Assembly: GCA_016721425.1 (NCBI GenBank)
Contig: JADKID010000038.1
Location: 248,001 to 312,000, forward strand
Length of the DNA: 64,000 nt
Direction: 5' to 3'
Source of the DNA: Bryobacterales bacterium
Lineage (GTDB): Bacteria > Acidobacteriota > Terriglobia > Bryobacterales > Bryobacteraceae
The notes beneath the pieces are model-generated. The model saw only the letters and a list, made by a program, of their open reading frames with translations. It was not told the DNA's origin and searched no databases. Below are positions 52,886 to 60,931 of this stretch, piece by piece. The position numbers were made by a program, and so were the translations under genes. The stretch's first letter is position 1, and the number at the start of each line of letters is the position of its first letter.

Positions 52886-54123
52886 CCGAAGACTCGAAAG
52901 GAGCATCCGGCGCGCCGAGCCGTCCGGCCGGAATGGCGCAGCGTGTTGTTGCTTCGCTGAGCGCCGCGTTGCGGCAGGTGCGGGAGCACCACCGGGTCTC
53001 CGGACCTCTCTGGACTGCCTCGCTGTTGGTTGACCGCGTGGTGCCGGGCGCGCCCGGCCTATGGCCAGACCGGATGATTGCGGCTCCGGTCCTGAGCGCC
53101 CAAGTTGAGGTGATTCTGCGCGCCTGGGGCATGAGCGAGGAACACATCGCCATCACTACGCGCCACCTCATCTACGCCGATCTGCACGGCATCGATTCCC
53201 ACGGCTGCGCCATGCTCTTCAGCTACCACCGCAATCTGGCGGCAGGCAACTTGAACATGAGACCGGAAGTGCGCGTCGTCCGTGAGAGCGGCACTACGGC
53301 GGTGGTGGATGGCGGGGGAGGACTGGGCCACGTGGCCGCGGAGATGGCGATGGAACTGGCGATCCGCAAGTGCCAGGCAACTGGAATGGGCTCGGTAGCA
53401 GTGCGCAATTCCGGCCATTTCGGCGCGGCCGGCGCTTACGCTGCCATGGCCGTGGAGTCGGGTTTACTGGGGATTGTGACCAGCAATACCGCCGAGCCGG
53501 CGATTGTCCCCACATTCGGCCTGGAAGCCAGGCTGGGCACCAACCCGCTGTGCTTTGCGGCGCCGGCATTACGCAACAAACCGTTCCTGCTCGACATGGC
53601 CACCAGTACGGCGCCGCTCGGCAAGCTGGTTCTGGCGTGGCGCCGCGGAAAGTCAATTCCTACGGGATGGGCGCAGGACCGCCGCGGCAGGCCGGTGACC
53701 AACGCCCGGCGGGCCTGGGGACTGCGGCGCCTCACGCCGCTGGGCAGTACTCGCGAAATGGGCGGGCACAAGGGCTACGGGCTGGCAGGCATGGTGGAGA
53801 TCCTATCATCGGTGCTGCCGGGAGTACGGGCTCATCAAGCCGGGGATATACCGAGGGTGGGGCATTTCTTCCTGGCGTTGGACCCGGCCCGGTTCCGGGA
53901 TCAGGGGGATTTCGAGAGTGATCTCGATGGGATGATCGATACGCTCCGCGCCTGCCCGCCTGCCGATCCGCGGGAGCCGGTGATGGTAGCCGGGGACCCC
54001 GAGTACGCAGTGTGCGCCACTCGCGCGATTTCCGGCATCCCACTGTCGCGCAGCACGGTGGAGGACATACGCACCGTCTGCGACAGCCACGGCGTCGAGT
54101 TCCTGCTCGACAGGAGCACTTGA
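52882..54123 (+). CDS. Ldh_2 family malate/lactate/ureidoglycolate dehydrogenase-like oxidoreductase
   Basis: NAD(P)-dependent dehydrogenase of the Ldh_2 (MDH2/LDH2) family, which oxidises 2-hydroxy acids. The core starts near residue 65 (LSAQVEVILRAWGMSEEHIA) and shows YADLHGIDSHG, the catalytic-His motif RNSGHFGAAGAYA, SNTAEPAIVPTFG and GGHKGYGLAGMVEIL. GTG at 52882 overlaps the deoC stop and adds about 64 unexplained residues; ATG at 53074 would give a normal family length but has no ribosome site. It is followed after 3 bp by the CapK-like gene, so the two form a unit. Confidence 0.83.
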   Translation: MTEDSKGASGAPSRPAGMAQRVVASLSAALRQVREHHRVSGPLWTASLLVDRVVPGAPGLWPDRMIAAPVLSAQVEVILRAWGMSEEHIAITTRHLIYADLHGIDSHGCAMLFSYHRNLAAGNLNMRPEVRVVRESGTTAVVDGGGGLGHVAAEMAMELAIRKCQATGMGSVAVRNSGHFGAAGAYAAMAVESGLLGIVTSNTAEPAIVPTFGLEARLGTNPLCFAAPALRNKPFLLDMATSTAPLGKLVLAWRRGKSIPTGWAQDRRGRPVTNARRAWGLRRLTPLGSTREMGGHKGYGLAGMVEILSSVLPGVRAHQAGDIPRVGHFFLALDPARFRDQGDFESDLDGMIDTLRACPPADPREPVMVAGDPEYAVCATRAISGIPLSRSTVEDIRTVCDSHGVEFLLDRST

Positions 54124-54126
54124 GCC

Positions 54127-55482
54127 ATGATTTCCGGGATTTGGAATAGACTTTGCGGTTCAGCAACCGTGGCATTCCATCTGAGGGGGCAACGGGACGT
54201 CCCTTACTGGGCGCGGCCGAGAGTGGAGGCGCTCCGCGACCATCGGGTCCGCCGCACGGTCGCTTACGCAGCGCGCAATGTGCCCTACTACCGCGAGTGG
54301 TTCTCCAGCCAGAAGGCTGATCCGCGCGATATCCGTTCAGCGGCGGACTTGAAGCACTTGCCAGTGCTCGATCGAGAGCTGGTGCGCTCGCAGCCTAGAC
54401 TGTTTCTCGCCGAAACCTCCCAGGCAAGAGGCGGCCTTTCCTTTCTCACGAGCGGCTCCACCGGGGTTCCGCTGGAGATATTTCACGACCGGCGATCCCT
54501 GCTGGCGAATATTGCGTTCGGAGAGCGGGAGCGGGATCCGGTGAACCGCGCGTGCGGCAAGTTCCGTCCGAAGGAATTGTACGTCGGGTACGAGAGCTCG
54601 ACCTTCAAAAAGGTGATCGCCTTCTATCAGGAGAGCGTTCTTTTGCCGGTGCGGCCGCAGCGGCGGTTCGTATCTCTGCAGGAACCGATCGAGAACGTGG
54701 CTGCACTGAACAACACGGAGCGCCCGGACGTCCTGGTGGGCTACGGAGGCTGGCTGGACCTCTTTTTCCGCACTGTCGCCGCGCGCGGTATCGAGATTCA
54801 CCGTCCGAAGATGGTGATGTACATGGGTGAGGCTTTACCGCACGGTGGGCGCGCCTTCATCGAGCAGAACTTCGGCATCCCGGTGCTCTCCCGGTACAAC
54901 GCTGTGGAGTCCTTCAAGATCGGGTTCTTCTGCGAGCATCGCACGGGATTTCACCTTCACGAGGACCTTTGCCACGTTCGCATCGTGAGTCCGGATGGCA
55001 TGGACGCCTTCCCCGGCGGGCAGGGCGAAGTGGTGCTCAGCAATTTAGTCAACCGGGCCACGGTGCTGCTGAACTACCCGCTGGGAGACATGGCATCGCT
55101 TTCGACCGAGGGCTGCGCGTGCGGACGCACGTTTCGGTTGCTTTCGGAACTGGAGGGCCGGGTGGAGGACATCGTCGCCTTGCCGGGGGGGCGGTCCGTA
55201 CATCCGCGCACGATCTGGGAGGTCCTCAAGGCGGATCCGGATTTACTGCAATACCAACTGATCCAGCACGAGACGCTGCGCTTCGAATTGCGGTTGTCTA
55301 CGGCGGACGAGCCCGCATACCAGCGCGTGCGTGGGCGCGCACTGCCGCGGCTGCAGGGGATTCTCGGCCCCGGCGCGGTCATCGAGTCGAAGTACGAGGG
55401 CGGGATCGCACCCCGGCCGGCTGGAAAGTTCCGAGCGGTGCAATCGCGGATCGGCCTGCGGGCGGAGAACTCAGGCACCTGA
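54127..55482 (+). CDS. CapK/PaaK-like adenylate-forming ligase
   Basis: 451 residues of the phenylacetate-CoA ligase (PaaK) / CapK branch of the adenylating enzymes. The ATP loop is FLTSGSTGVPLEIF (about residues 110-123), with YNAVESFKIGFFCE in the middle and LVNRATVLLNYPLGDMASL and EGRVEDIVALPGG in the C-terminal half. CapK-type members usually sit in capsule or exopolysaccharide loci and activate an acid for transfer to a sugar. It is 3 bp downstream of the Ldh_2 gene and convergent with the ATP-grasp gene, overlapping by 12 bp. Confidence 0.87.
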   Translation: MISGIWNRLCGSATVAFHLRGQRDVPYWARPRVEALRDHRVRRTVAYAARNVPYYREWFSSQKADPRDIRSAADLKHLPVLDRELVRSQPRLFLAETSQARGGLSFLTSGSTGVPLEIFHDRRSLLANIAFGERERDPVNRACGKFRPKELYVGYESSTFKKVIAFYQESVLLPVRPQRRFVSLQEPIENVAALNNTERPDVLVGYGGWLDLFFRTVAARGIEIHRPKMVMYMGEALPHGGRAFIEQNFGIPVLSRYNAVESFKIGFFCEHRTGFHLHEDLCHVRIVSPDGMDAFPGGQGEVVLSNLVNRATVLLNYPLGDMASLSTEGCACGRTFRLLSELEGRVEDIVALPGGRSVHPRTIWEVLKADPDLLQYQLIQHETLRFELRLSTADEPAYQRVRGRALPRLQGILGPGAVIESKYEGGIAPRPAGKFRAVQSRIGLRAENSGT

Positions 55483-56709
55483 GGGCGGGCGCGCACTCCG
55501 AAGCCAATCCTCTGGGACTGGCCGCCTTCCTCGCGACAGATTCAACGCGGCCGAACGCGCGGACCTGCCCCACTGCACAAGAAACGGGCGTGGATCATGG
55601 GCCGACCATATGGATTCCATGATTGGCCTGCGGTACGGCGCCGCCAGTTCGGCGAACGGCACGCGGCGGCCATGGCTTGGCAGGACAGCGTAGAGCAGAT
55701 CAGCGTGGAGGTTGATCCAGACGCCGGGCCAGCCCGCGGGCACTGCGGGGCGTGGCGTATCGCCGACATAGTCAGACCAGGCGTGACCGGCAAGATCAAG
55801 GCCCGCACGCCGCAGCAGACCGTTGTACATGACAGAGCGCCCGTTCACTTCGAGGAACCGGAAGACACCGTCGCGCGGGTCCAGCTTAAACTCCGCCGCG
55901 GCGATGCCGCGAAAGCGAATGCGGCGCAGCAGTTCCACCGTGGCCTCCCGCAAACCCGGTTGACCGGCACAGACTTCGGCCACACGCGCCGAGCCGAACA
56001 GCGGCGGATTCTGTCGGAGTTTGTGAATGGTGAGCCCTGGTGCGGGCTCGCCATTGCGATCGACGTAGGTGCAGTAGGCGAATATCTGCGAATCTTCGCC
56101 GGGCACCATATCGAATAGCCGGCACGCCAGGCCGGTACCCTCGATTCGACCGAGGCAGCTTTCGAGCTGTGCGCGGTCCGCCGCCGCAAAGAGCTTCACC
56201 CCGAACCGCGCGAAGAAACGGTGTCCGGCATCGGGTTTGACGAGAACTGGAAATCGCAGGCCGGCGCCGGCGGCCGTTGCCCGGTCAGCAGGTCCATAGC
56301 AGTGGGGCATGCTGAGGCCGGCTGAGGAGGCCGCATTGCTCATTTGCGCTTTGTCGAGGAAAGAGCACGCGATCTCCCAGGGAGGAGCCACCAGGCGATA
56401 GTTGGATGAAAGCCGTTCGTGAAAACGTGCGAGAGTCTCCAGGGCCTCGTCATTGGCAGGGAAGAGGGTCCGGCCCCGCCAGTCTGGCGCGCGGCGCTCC
56501 AGAATCTCCACGAGCCGCTCCGGATCATCCTCGAGCCCATCGACTGATTCGTGCTCCGTCGCCAGGCGGGAGTACTGCGCCAGATCGAACGGCTTAGTGG
56601 TAATGACAGCCGTGGGAATGCCGCGGGCGGCCAAGCTGCGCAGGAGGGAGAGGCCGTTGATGTAGCCGCCGATGACTACCGCCCCCGCCTTCCCCATACC
56701 CGTAGTCAT
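55471..56709 (-). CDS. ATP-grasp ligase (carboxylate-amine ligase-like)
   Basis: 412 residues. An N-terminal Rossmann-like domain (AGAVVIGGYINGLSLLRSL, LFPANDEALETLARF) precedes an ATP-grasp core: LVKPDAGHRFFARFG, the acidic PGEDSQIFAYCTYVD and the metal-binding RGIAAAEFKLDPRDGVFRFLEVNGR. Such enzymes join a carboxylate to an amine through an acyl phosphate; D-aspartate ligase and polysaccharide-modifying members look similar. The ATG at 56709 overlaps the stop of the methyltransferase gene upstream (ATGA). Confidence 0.84.
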   Translation of the reverse strand: MTTGMGKAGAVVIGGYINGLSLLRSLAARGIPTAVITTKPFDLAQYSRLATEHESVDGLEDDPERLVEILERRAPDWRGRTLFPANDEALETLARFHERLSSNYRLVAPPWEIACSFLDKAQMSNAASSAGLSMPHCYGPADRATAAGAGLRFPVLVKPDAGHRFFARFGVKLFAAADRAQLESCLGRIEGTGLACRLFDMVPGEDSQIFAYCTYVDRNGEPAPGLTIHKLRQNPPLFGSARVAEVCAGQPGLREATVELLRRIRFRGIAAAEFKLDPRDGVFRFLEVNGRSVMYNGLLRRAGLDLAGHAWSDYVGDTPRPAVPAGWPGVWINLHADLLYAVLPSHGRRVPFAELAAPYRRPIMESIWSAHDPRPFLVQWGRSARSAALNLSRGRRPVPEDWLRSARPPSGA

Positions 56710-57515
56710 TTGCGAATTGCCTTGATCGCCACGAAATAGCCTGTGACATAGCGGAGCGGCCCCACCGACAGCCACTCAAAGCACGACAGCACACGCATGC
56801 AGCGGCGGGCAGCAGACGGGCCTCCATACTCCTGAACCAGACGGGTGGCGGCGACGGCCAGGACGCGCGGACAGTGCATAACGTGGCGAGCCTCCTGCAC
56901 TTCGAACCCGGCCTCGCTCAGCAGGCGCCGCAGGCCCCGCACACCGCAGGTGGCGCCGGTGAAATAGGGGACCAGGCCGAGGCGGTAGAGCAGGCCGAAC
57001 GGCAGCGCATTTCGAAGGGCGACGGCAGGGTTGGTCAGATTGTCCATGGTCAGGAGCAATTCGCCATCCGGCCGCATCACCCGATGGAGCTCGCTGAGGC
57101 CGGCCATCACCTCCGGCAGATCGTGAAAATGATCCAGGGTGGAGAGAGAGACCACGACATCGAACCTTCCGTCGGGAAACGGCAAGCATCGCACGTCCGC
57201 GCACAACAGTTCATTCCACCCGGTTCGTTTGCGGGCGGCGCGAAGCGTGGCGGAGGCGAGATCAATCCCGAACACCGAGCAAGCACGCCCAGCGAGTGTG
57301 GCGAAAAGGCCGGCGCTGACAGCCTCGTCGTAGGCATCTGTTTTGAGCAGGCAATCTACCGGTTTGCGCGGAAGCCAAGCCTCGAGCAACGCGCGATTCA
57401 CGGAGTCGCTGTGAGCTCTCCAGAGGTTGTCCGTGCCGGCGGTTCCAGCAGTTACTCCCACGCCTTCCCAGTAATTGGACTCATCCTTCGGCGTGCGGTC
57501 TGCTTCTGCGATCAT
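56706..57515 (-). CDS. Class I SAM-dependent methyltransferase
   Basis: About 269 residues. The Rossmann core shows the acidic motif VFGIDLASATLRAARKR, LLCADVRCLPFPDGRFDVVV and the methyltransferase-11 pattern SLSTLDHFHDLPEVMAGL with LHRVMRPDGELLLTMDN. The usual GxGxG loop region reads LLKTDAYDEAVSAGLF, which is divergent. The start at 57515 is chosen for protein quality; an in-frame ATG at 57638 would add 41 residues but its ribosome site is too close. First gene of the two-gene minus-strand unit with the ATP-grasp ligase. Confidence 0.8.
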   Translation of the reverse strand: MIAEADRTPKDESNYWEGVGVTAGTAGTDNLWRAHSDSVNRALLEAWLPRKPVDCLLKTDAYDEAVSAGLFATLAGRACSVFGIDLASATLRAARKRTGWNELLCADVRCLPFPDGRFDVVVSLSTLDHFHDLPEVMAGLSELHRVMRPDGELLLTMDNLTNPAVALRNALPFGLLYRLGLVPYFTGATCGVRGLRRLLSEAGFEVQEARHVMHCPRVLAVAATRLVQEYGGPSAARRCMRVLSCFEWLSVGPLRYVTGYFVAIKAIRK

Positions 57516-57636
57516 GGAGGTGCTTCCCAGTGTATCAACTTGATTCTGACAACCCGGATGTTGGCACTCATTCTGGACGAGTGGCGAAGGAGGCTGATCC
57601 CGGGTGAAGTGATATCCTCGTAGAACTGTAGTCTCC

Positions 57637-59197
57637 ATGCCTCCTCGTAGCACAACCTTACCCCGAATCTGCATTGCCCTTGGGCTGCCGGACCCGCACA
57701 AGCTGATGGAACACGCGCGGCGGGAAGCCGACGCGGGCGAGCGGTTTCTGGAGTTTCGTCTGGACTATCTGCCGAATCCGCTGGACGGTCTGGCCGTCAT
57801 CCGGGAGTTCCTGGAGTTGTACCCGGAAGCGACCGTGATGGCGACGTGCCGGCGGCATCAGAATCACGGGCGCTATAACGGCAGCATTGAGGAGGAGTTC
57901 AAGGTGCTGGCGGCGGCGGTGGATGCCGGCGCGCGCGCGGTGGATATCGAGATTGAGAGCGCGGAGTCTCCGCTGGCGCGCATGGATTTTCTGGACGGCC
58001 GGGTGATGGTGATCGTCAGCTACCACAACTTCGAGGGCACGCCGGCGATGGATGCGGTGATGCGGCGGATGTTGAAGGTGCCGGCGGCGATCTACAAAGG
58101 TGGTGACGACGGCGCGGAAGCCATCGGACAATCTGCGCGTGCTGGCGCTGGCCAAGGCGTATCCGAAGACGCCGCTGATTCTGCTGGCCATGAGCGAGAC
58201 AGGCTTTCCATCGCGGGTGCTTTGCACGGCGATGGGCGGGGTGTATACGTACGCCGCGCCGACGGCGGTGGATGGCACGGCGGCGGGCCAAGTGAGCGCG
58301 CGGACGCTGCGGCAGTTGTACCGGGTGGAGAAGACGGCGAAGGCGCCGAAGATTTTTGGCGTGATTGCGGAACCGGTGCGGCATTCGATCTCGCCGGCAG
58401 TGCACAACCGGGCGTTGCAGGCGAAGCGATTCGCGGGGCTGTATCTGCCGTTTCTGGTGTCGCCGCTCCAGCTCAAAGACTTCTTCGTGCTGGCGGACAA
58501 GCTGCCGATCTCCGGGTTCAGCGTCACCATCCCGCACAAGCAGCGGGTGCTGCGGTATCTGGATTCGATCGACCCGTTGTCCAAACGGATCGGGGCCGTG
58601 AACACGGTCTATAAGAAGGCCGGCAAGTGGCGCGGGACCAATACGGACGCGGACGGCATCCGTGTGCCGCTGGAGAAGCGGCTGCGGCTGGCGAAGTCTT
58701 CGGTGCTGGTGGTGGGCAACGGCGGGACGGCGCGCTCTGCGGCGTTCACGTTGTCTGATGCCGGCGCGCGGCTGGCGATCACGGGGCGGAATCCGGACCG
58801 GGTACGGGCGCTGGCCAAGATCTGCGACGCTGAGGCGCTGACACCGGAGCAGGCGCAGGAGCGGCACTTTGATGCGCTGGTGCATGCCACGCCTCTGGGG
58901 ATGTGGCCAAATCCGGAGGCTTGTTTCTTTGATGGCGTGATCCCGGCGAACCTCGTCTTTGACCTGGTGTACACGCCGCACGATACGCTGCTGCTGCGGC
59001 GGGCTGCCGAGCAAGGCAAAGCGGTGATCCACGGCATTGAGATGTTCCTGGAGCAGGCGGCGCGGCAGTTTCAATTGTTCACGGGAGAGAGCGCGCCCAA
59101 GGCGGTGATGGAGCGGGCGGCGCTGGAGGCACTGGCGGAACAGCAGGCGCACACGGCGGCGCATACGGGCAATGGGAACGGCAGAGGCAATCACTGA
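57637..59197 (+). CDS. aroDE: Bifunctional 3-dehydroquinate dehydratase / shikimate dehydrogenase, one frameshift
   Basis: Catalyses two successive shikimate-pathway steps. The N-terminal type I dehydratase (about 1-225) has the catalytic His in SYHNFEGTP and the Schiff-base Lys in IYKVVTTARKPSDN. The C-terminal dehydrogenase (about 240-500) has VIAEPVRHSISPAVHN, the catalytic Lys in FSVTIPHKQ, NTDADG and the NADP loop VVGNGGTARSAA. The frame breaks at about 58098, exactly at the Schiff-base Lys codon, through one extra A in an AAA run; removing it restores the whole enzyme of about 519 residues. Such AroD-AroE fusions are known in plants and several bacteria. Confidence 0.92.
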
Positions 59198-59403
59198 TGA
59201 GTGACGGGCGGCGCATGACGCGGAGGTCTCTGGCAACGCTGCTGAGCGCAGTGGCGGCTGGCGTGGCGGCTCCCGCGCAGGCACCACCGGCCGCTGAGGC
59301 GGATCGCGTTGAGGCCGAGGCGGCGCTGGTGCGGAACTTCCAGGCGATCCAAAAGGTAGACGTGCCGCAGGACACGGAACCGGCATTCCGATTTCAAGCG
59401 TAG
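59197..59403 (+). CDS. Small Tat-signal protein with AtzG/GatC-like tail
   Basis: 68 residues. The first half is a twin-arginine-type leader (MTRRSLATLLSAVAAGVAAP, with a second RR just before). The second half, ALVRNFQAIQKVDVPQDTEP ending in AFRFQA, resembles the C-terminal end of AtzG/DUF4089 and GatC-type small subunits, which pack against an amidase. The start overlaps the aroDE stop (TGATG) and the amidase gene follows after 13 bp. The small-subunit assignment is inference from motif and position. Confidence 0.55.
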   Translation: MSDGRRMTRRSLATLLSAVAAGVAAPAQAPPAAEADRVEAEAALVRNFQAIQKVDVPQDTEPAFRFQA

Positions 59404-59416
59404 AGGCGGGTGAGCG

Positions 59417-60844
59417 ATGGCTCCACTGTCCGCAGATGTCTTTTTCTCCACCGCCGTCGAATTGAATCAGCGGCTGGTACGGCGTGATTTCACGGCGGTG
59501 GAGCTGGCCCGCGCGTTTGGCGAGAGGTTGGAGAAGCTAGGTCCGCGATACAACGCCCTGGCGCTTTCGTTGCGCGAAGAGGCGCTGAGGCAGGCACACG
59601 ACGTGGATCGGGAGCTGAAGCGCGGGCGGACGCGCGGGCCGCTGCAGGGCGTACCGTATGGCGTGAAGGATCTGCTGGCCGTGGCGGGACGTCCGACGAC
59701 GTGGGGCGCGCCGCCGTTTGCGGGACAGGTATTCAGCGAAGACGCGGCGGTGGTGCGGCGGCTGGGGAAGCGGGGCGCAATCCTGGTTGGCAAACTGGCG
59801 ATGGTGTCTCTGGCCGGCGGCGGCGGGTACCGGTACGCCGCGGCGTCGCTGCAGGGCGCGGGGCTAAACCCGTGGGACCGTTCGCGATGGGCGGGCGGAT
59901 CGTCGTCGGGTTCAGCGGCGGCGGTGGCGGCGGGGCTGACTCCGTACGCGCTGGGCTCTGAGACGAATGGTTCGATTGTGACGCCGGCGGCGTATTGCGG
60001 CGTGACCGGGTTGCGTCCCACCTATGGGCTGGTGAGCCGGCGGGGCTCGATGCCGCTAGCGTGGACGATGGACAAGATTGGTCCGCTAGCGCACACGGCC
60101 GAAGATTGCGGCCACGTGCTGGCGGCGATCGCGGGCGGGGATGGGGACGATCCGGGCTCGGCTGGGCGGCCATTCCACTTCGCCCCGCAGTTTGCGCGGG
60201 CGATCCGCGATCTGCGGATCGGCATTGCACCGGTGGATTTCGAAGTACATGCGGCGGCGCCGATGCGGGCCGCATTGCGCGAGGCGGTAGAGCAGTTCCG
60301 GCACATGGGCGCGACGATTGTGGAGATGGAGTTGCCGGACTTTCCGTATTCGGCCGTGGCGTCGACGATTATCGGGGCCGAGGGCGCGACGAGCTTTGCC
60401 AAGCTGATCCGCTCGGCGGCGGTGGAGACGCTGCCAGATCGGCGTCAGAAGGAAGGGCTGAAGGCAGGGCTGCGGATCACGGCCGCGGACTATCTGCAGG
60501 CGATGCGGGTGCGGCGGCTGATCCAACAAGCGATGGGCGCGCTGATGGCGAAAGCCGATGTGCTGCTGGCGCCGGCACGGTACACGGTGGCGACGAAAGT
60601 GGACGAGGCATTAGATGGCGGAGGTGCTGCCGGTACTGGTATCGCGGCGCCTGGATTCCGGAGGTTAACCACGGCGGGCAACCTGGCGGGGCTACCGGAA
60701 TTGGTGTTGCCGTGCGGTTTCGCCGAGGGTCTGCCAGTGGCTATCGGGCTGACAGGAAAGGCTTTCAGCGAGAACACTCTGCTCAAGCTGGGGATGGAGT
60801 ACCAGCGTGAAACCACGCACCATCGCCGGAAACCAGCGATCTAG
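59417..60844 (+). CDS. Amidase signature family hydrolase (GatA/AtzE-like)
   Basis: 475 residues. The Ser-cisSer-Lys triad is visible: Lys84 in PYGVKDLLAVAG, the cis-Ser within GGSSSGSAAAVAAG (about 160-173) and the nucleophile Ser near 187 in GSETNGSIVTPA. The sequence also has TYGLVSRRGSMPLAWTMDKIGP, typical of the family. It has no signal peptide of its own. The preceding small gene may encode its partner. It hydrolyses an amide, but the substrate cannot be read; a role in tRNA amidation is unlikely without gatB nearby. Confidence 0.9.
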   Translation: MAPLSADVFFSTAVELNQRLVRRDFTAVELARAFGERLEKLGPRYNALALSLREEALRQAHDVDRELKRGRTRGPLQGVPYGVKDLLAVAGRPTTWGAPPFAGQVFSEDAAVVRRLGKRGAILVGKLAMVSLAGGGGYRYAAASLQGAGLNPWDRSRWAGGSSSGSAAAVAAGLTPYALGSETNGSIVTPAAYCGVTGLRPTYGLVSRRGSMPLAWTMDKIGPLAHTAEDCGHVLAAIAGGDGDDPGSAGRPFHFAPQFARAIRDLRIGIAPVDFEVHAAAPMRAALREAVEQFRHMGATIVEMELPDFPYSAVASTIIGAEGATSFAKLIRSAAVETLPDRRQKEGLKAGLRITAADYLQAMRVRRLIQQAMGALMAKADVLLAPARYTVATKVDEALDGGGAAGTGIAAPGFRRLTTAGNLAGLPELVLPCGFAEGLPVAIGLTGKAFSENTLLKLGMEYQRETTHHRRKPAI

Positions 60845-60883
60845 GACTAGTGGGTACTGTAGGCCCAATCACGATCATTCTTT

Positions 60884-60899
60884 CCTAGATTGTTCTAGG
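60884..60899. promoter_or_regulatory. Palindrome upstream of the GGDEF/EAL gene
   Basis: CCTAGA-TTGT-TCTAGG, 6-bp perfect arms, 32 bp before the ATG at 60932. A related TCTAGGACTAG lies at about 60839-60849. It could be an operator or a short hairpin. Confidence 0.3.
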
Positions 60900-60931
60900 T
60901 GTTTTCCCTCGGTCCGCAGCAGAATAGACGT

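Noticed and set aside
59417..60844. Amidase as GatA of the tRNA amidotransferase
   Set aside because: No gatB adjacent, and the small partner carries an export-type leader, so a metabolic amidase fits better.
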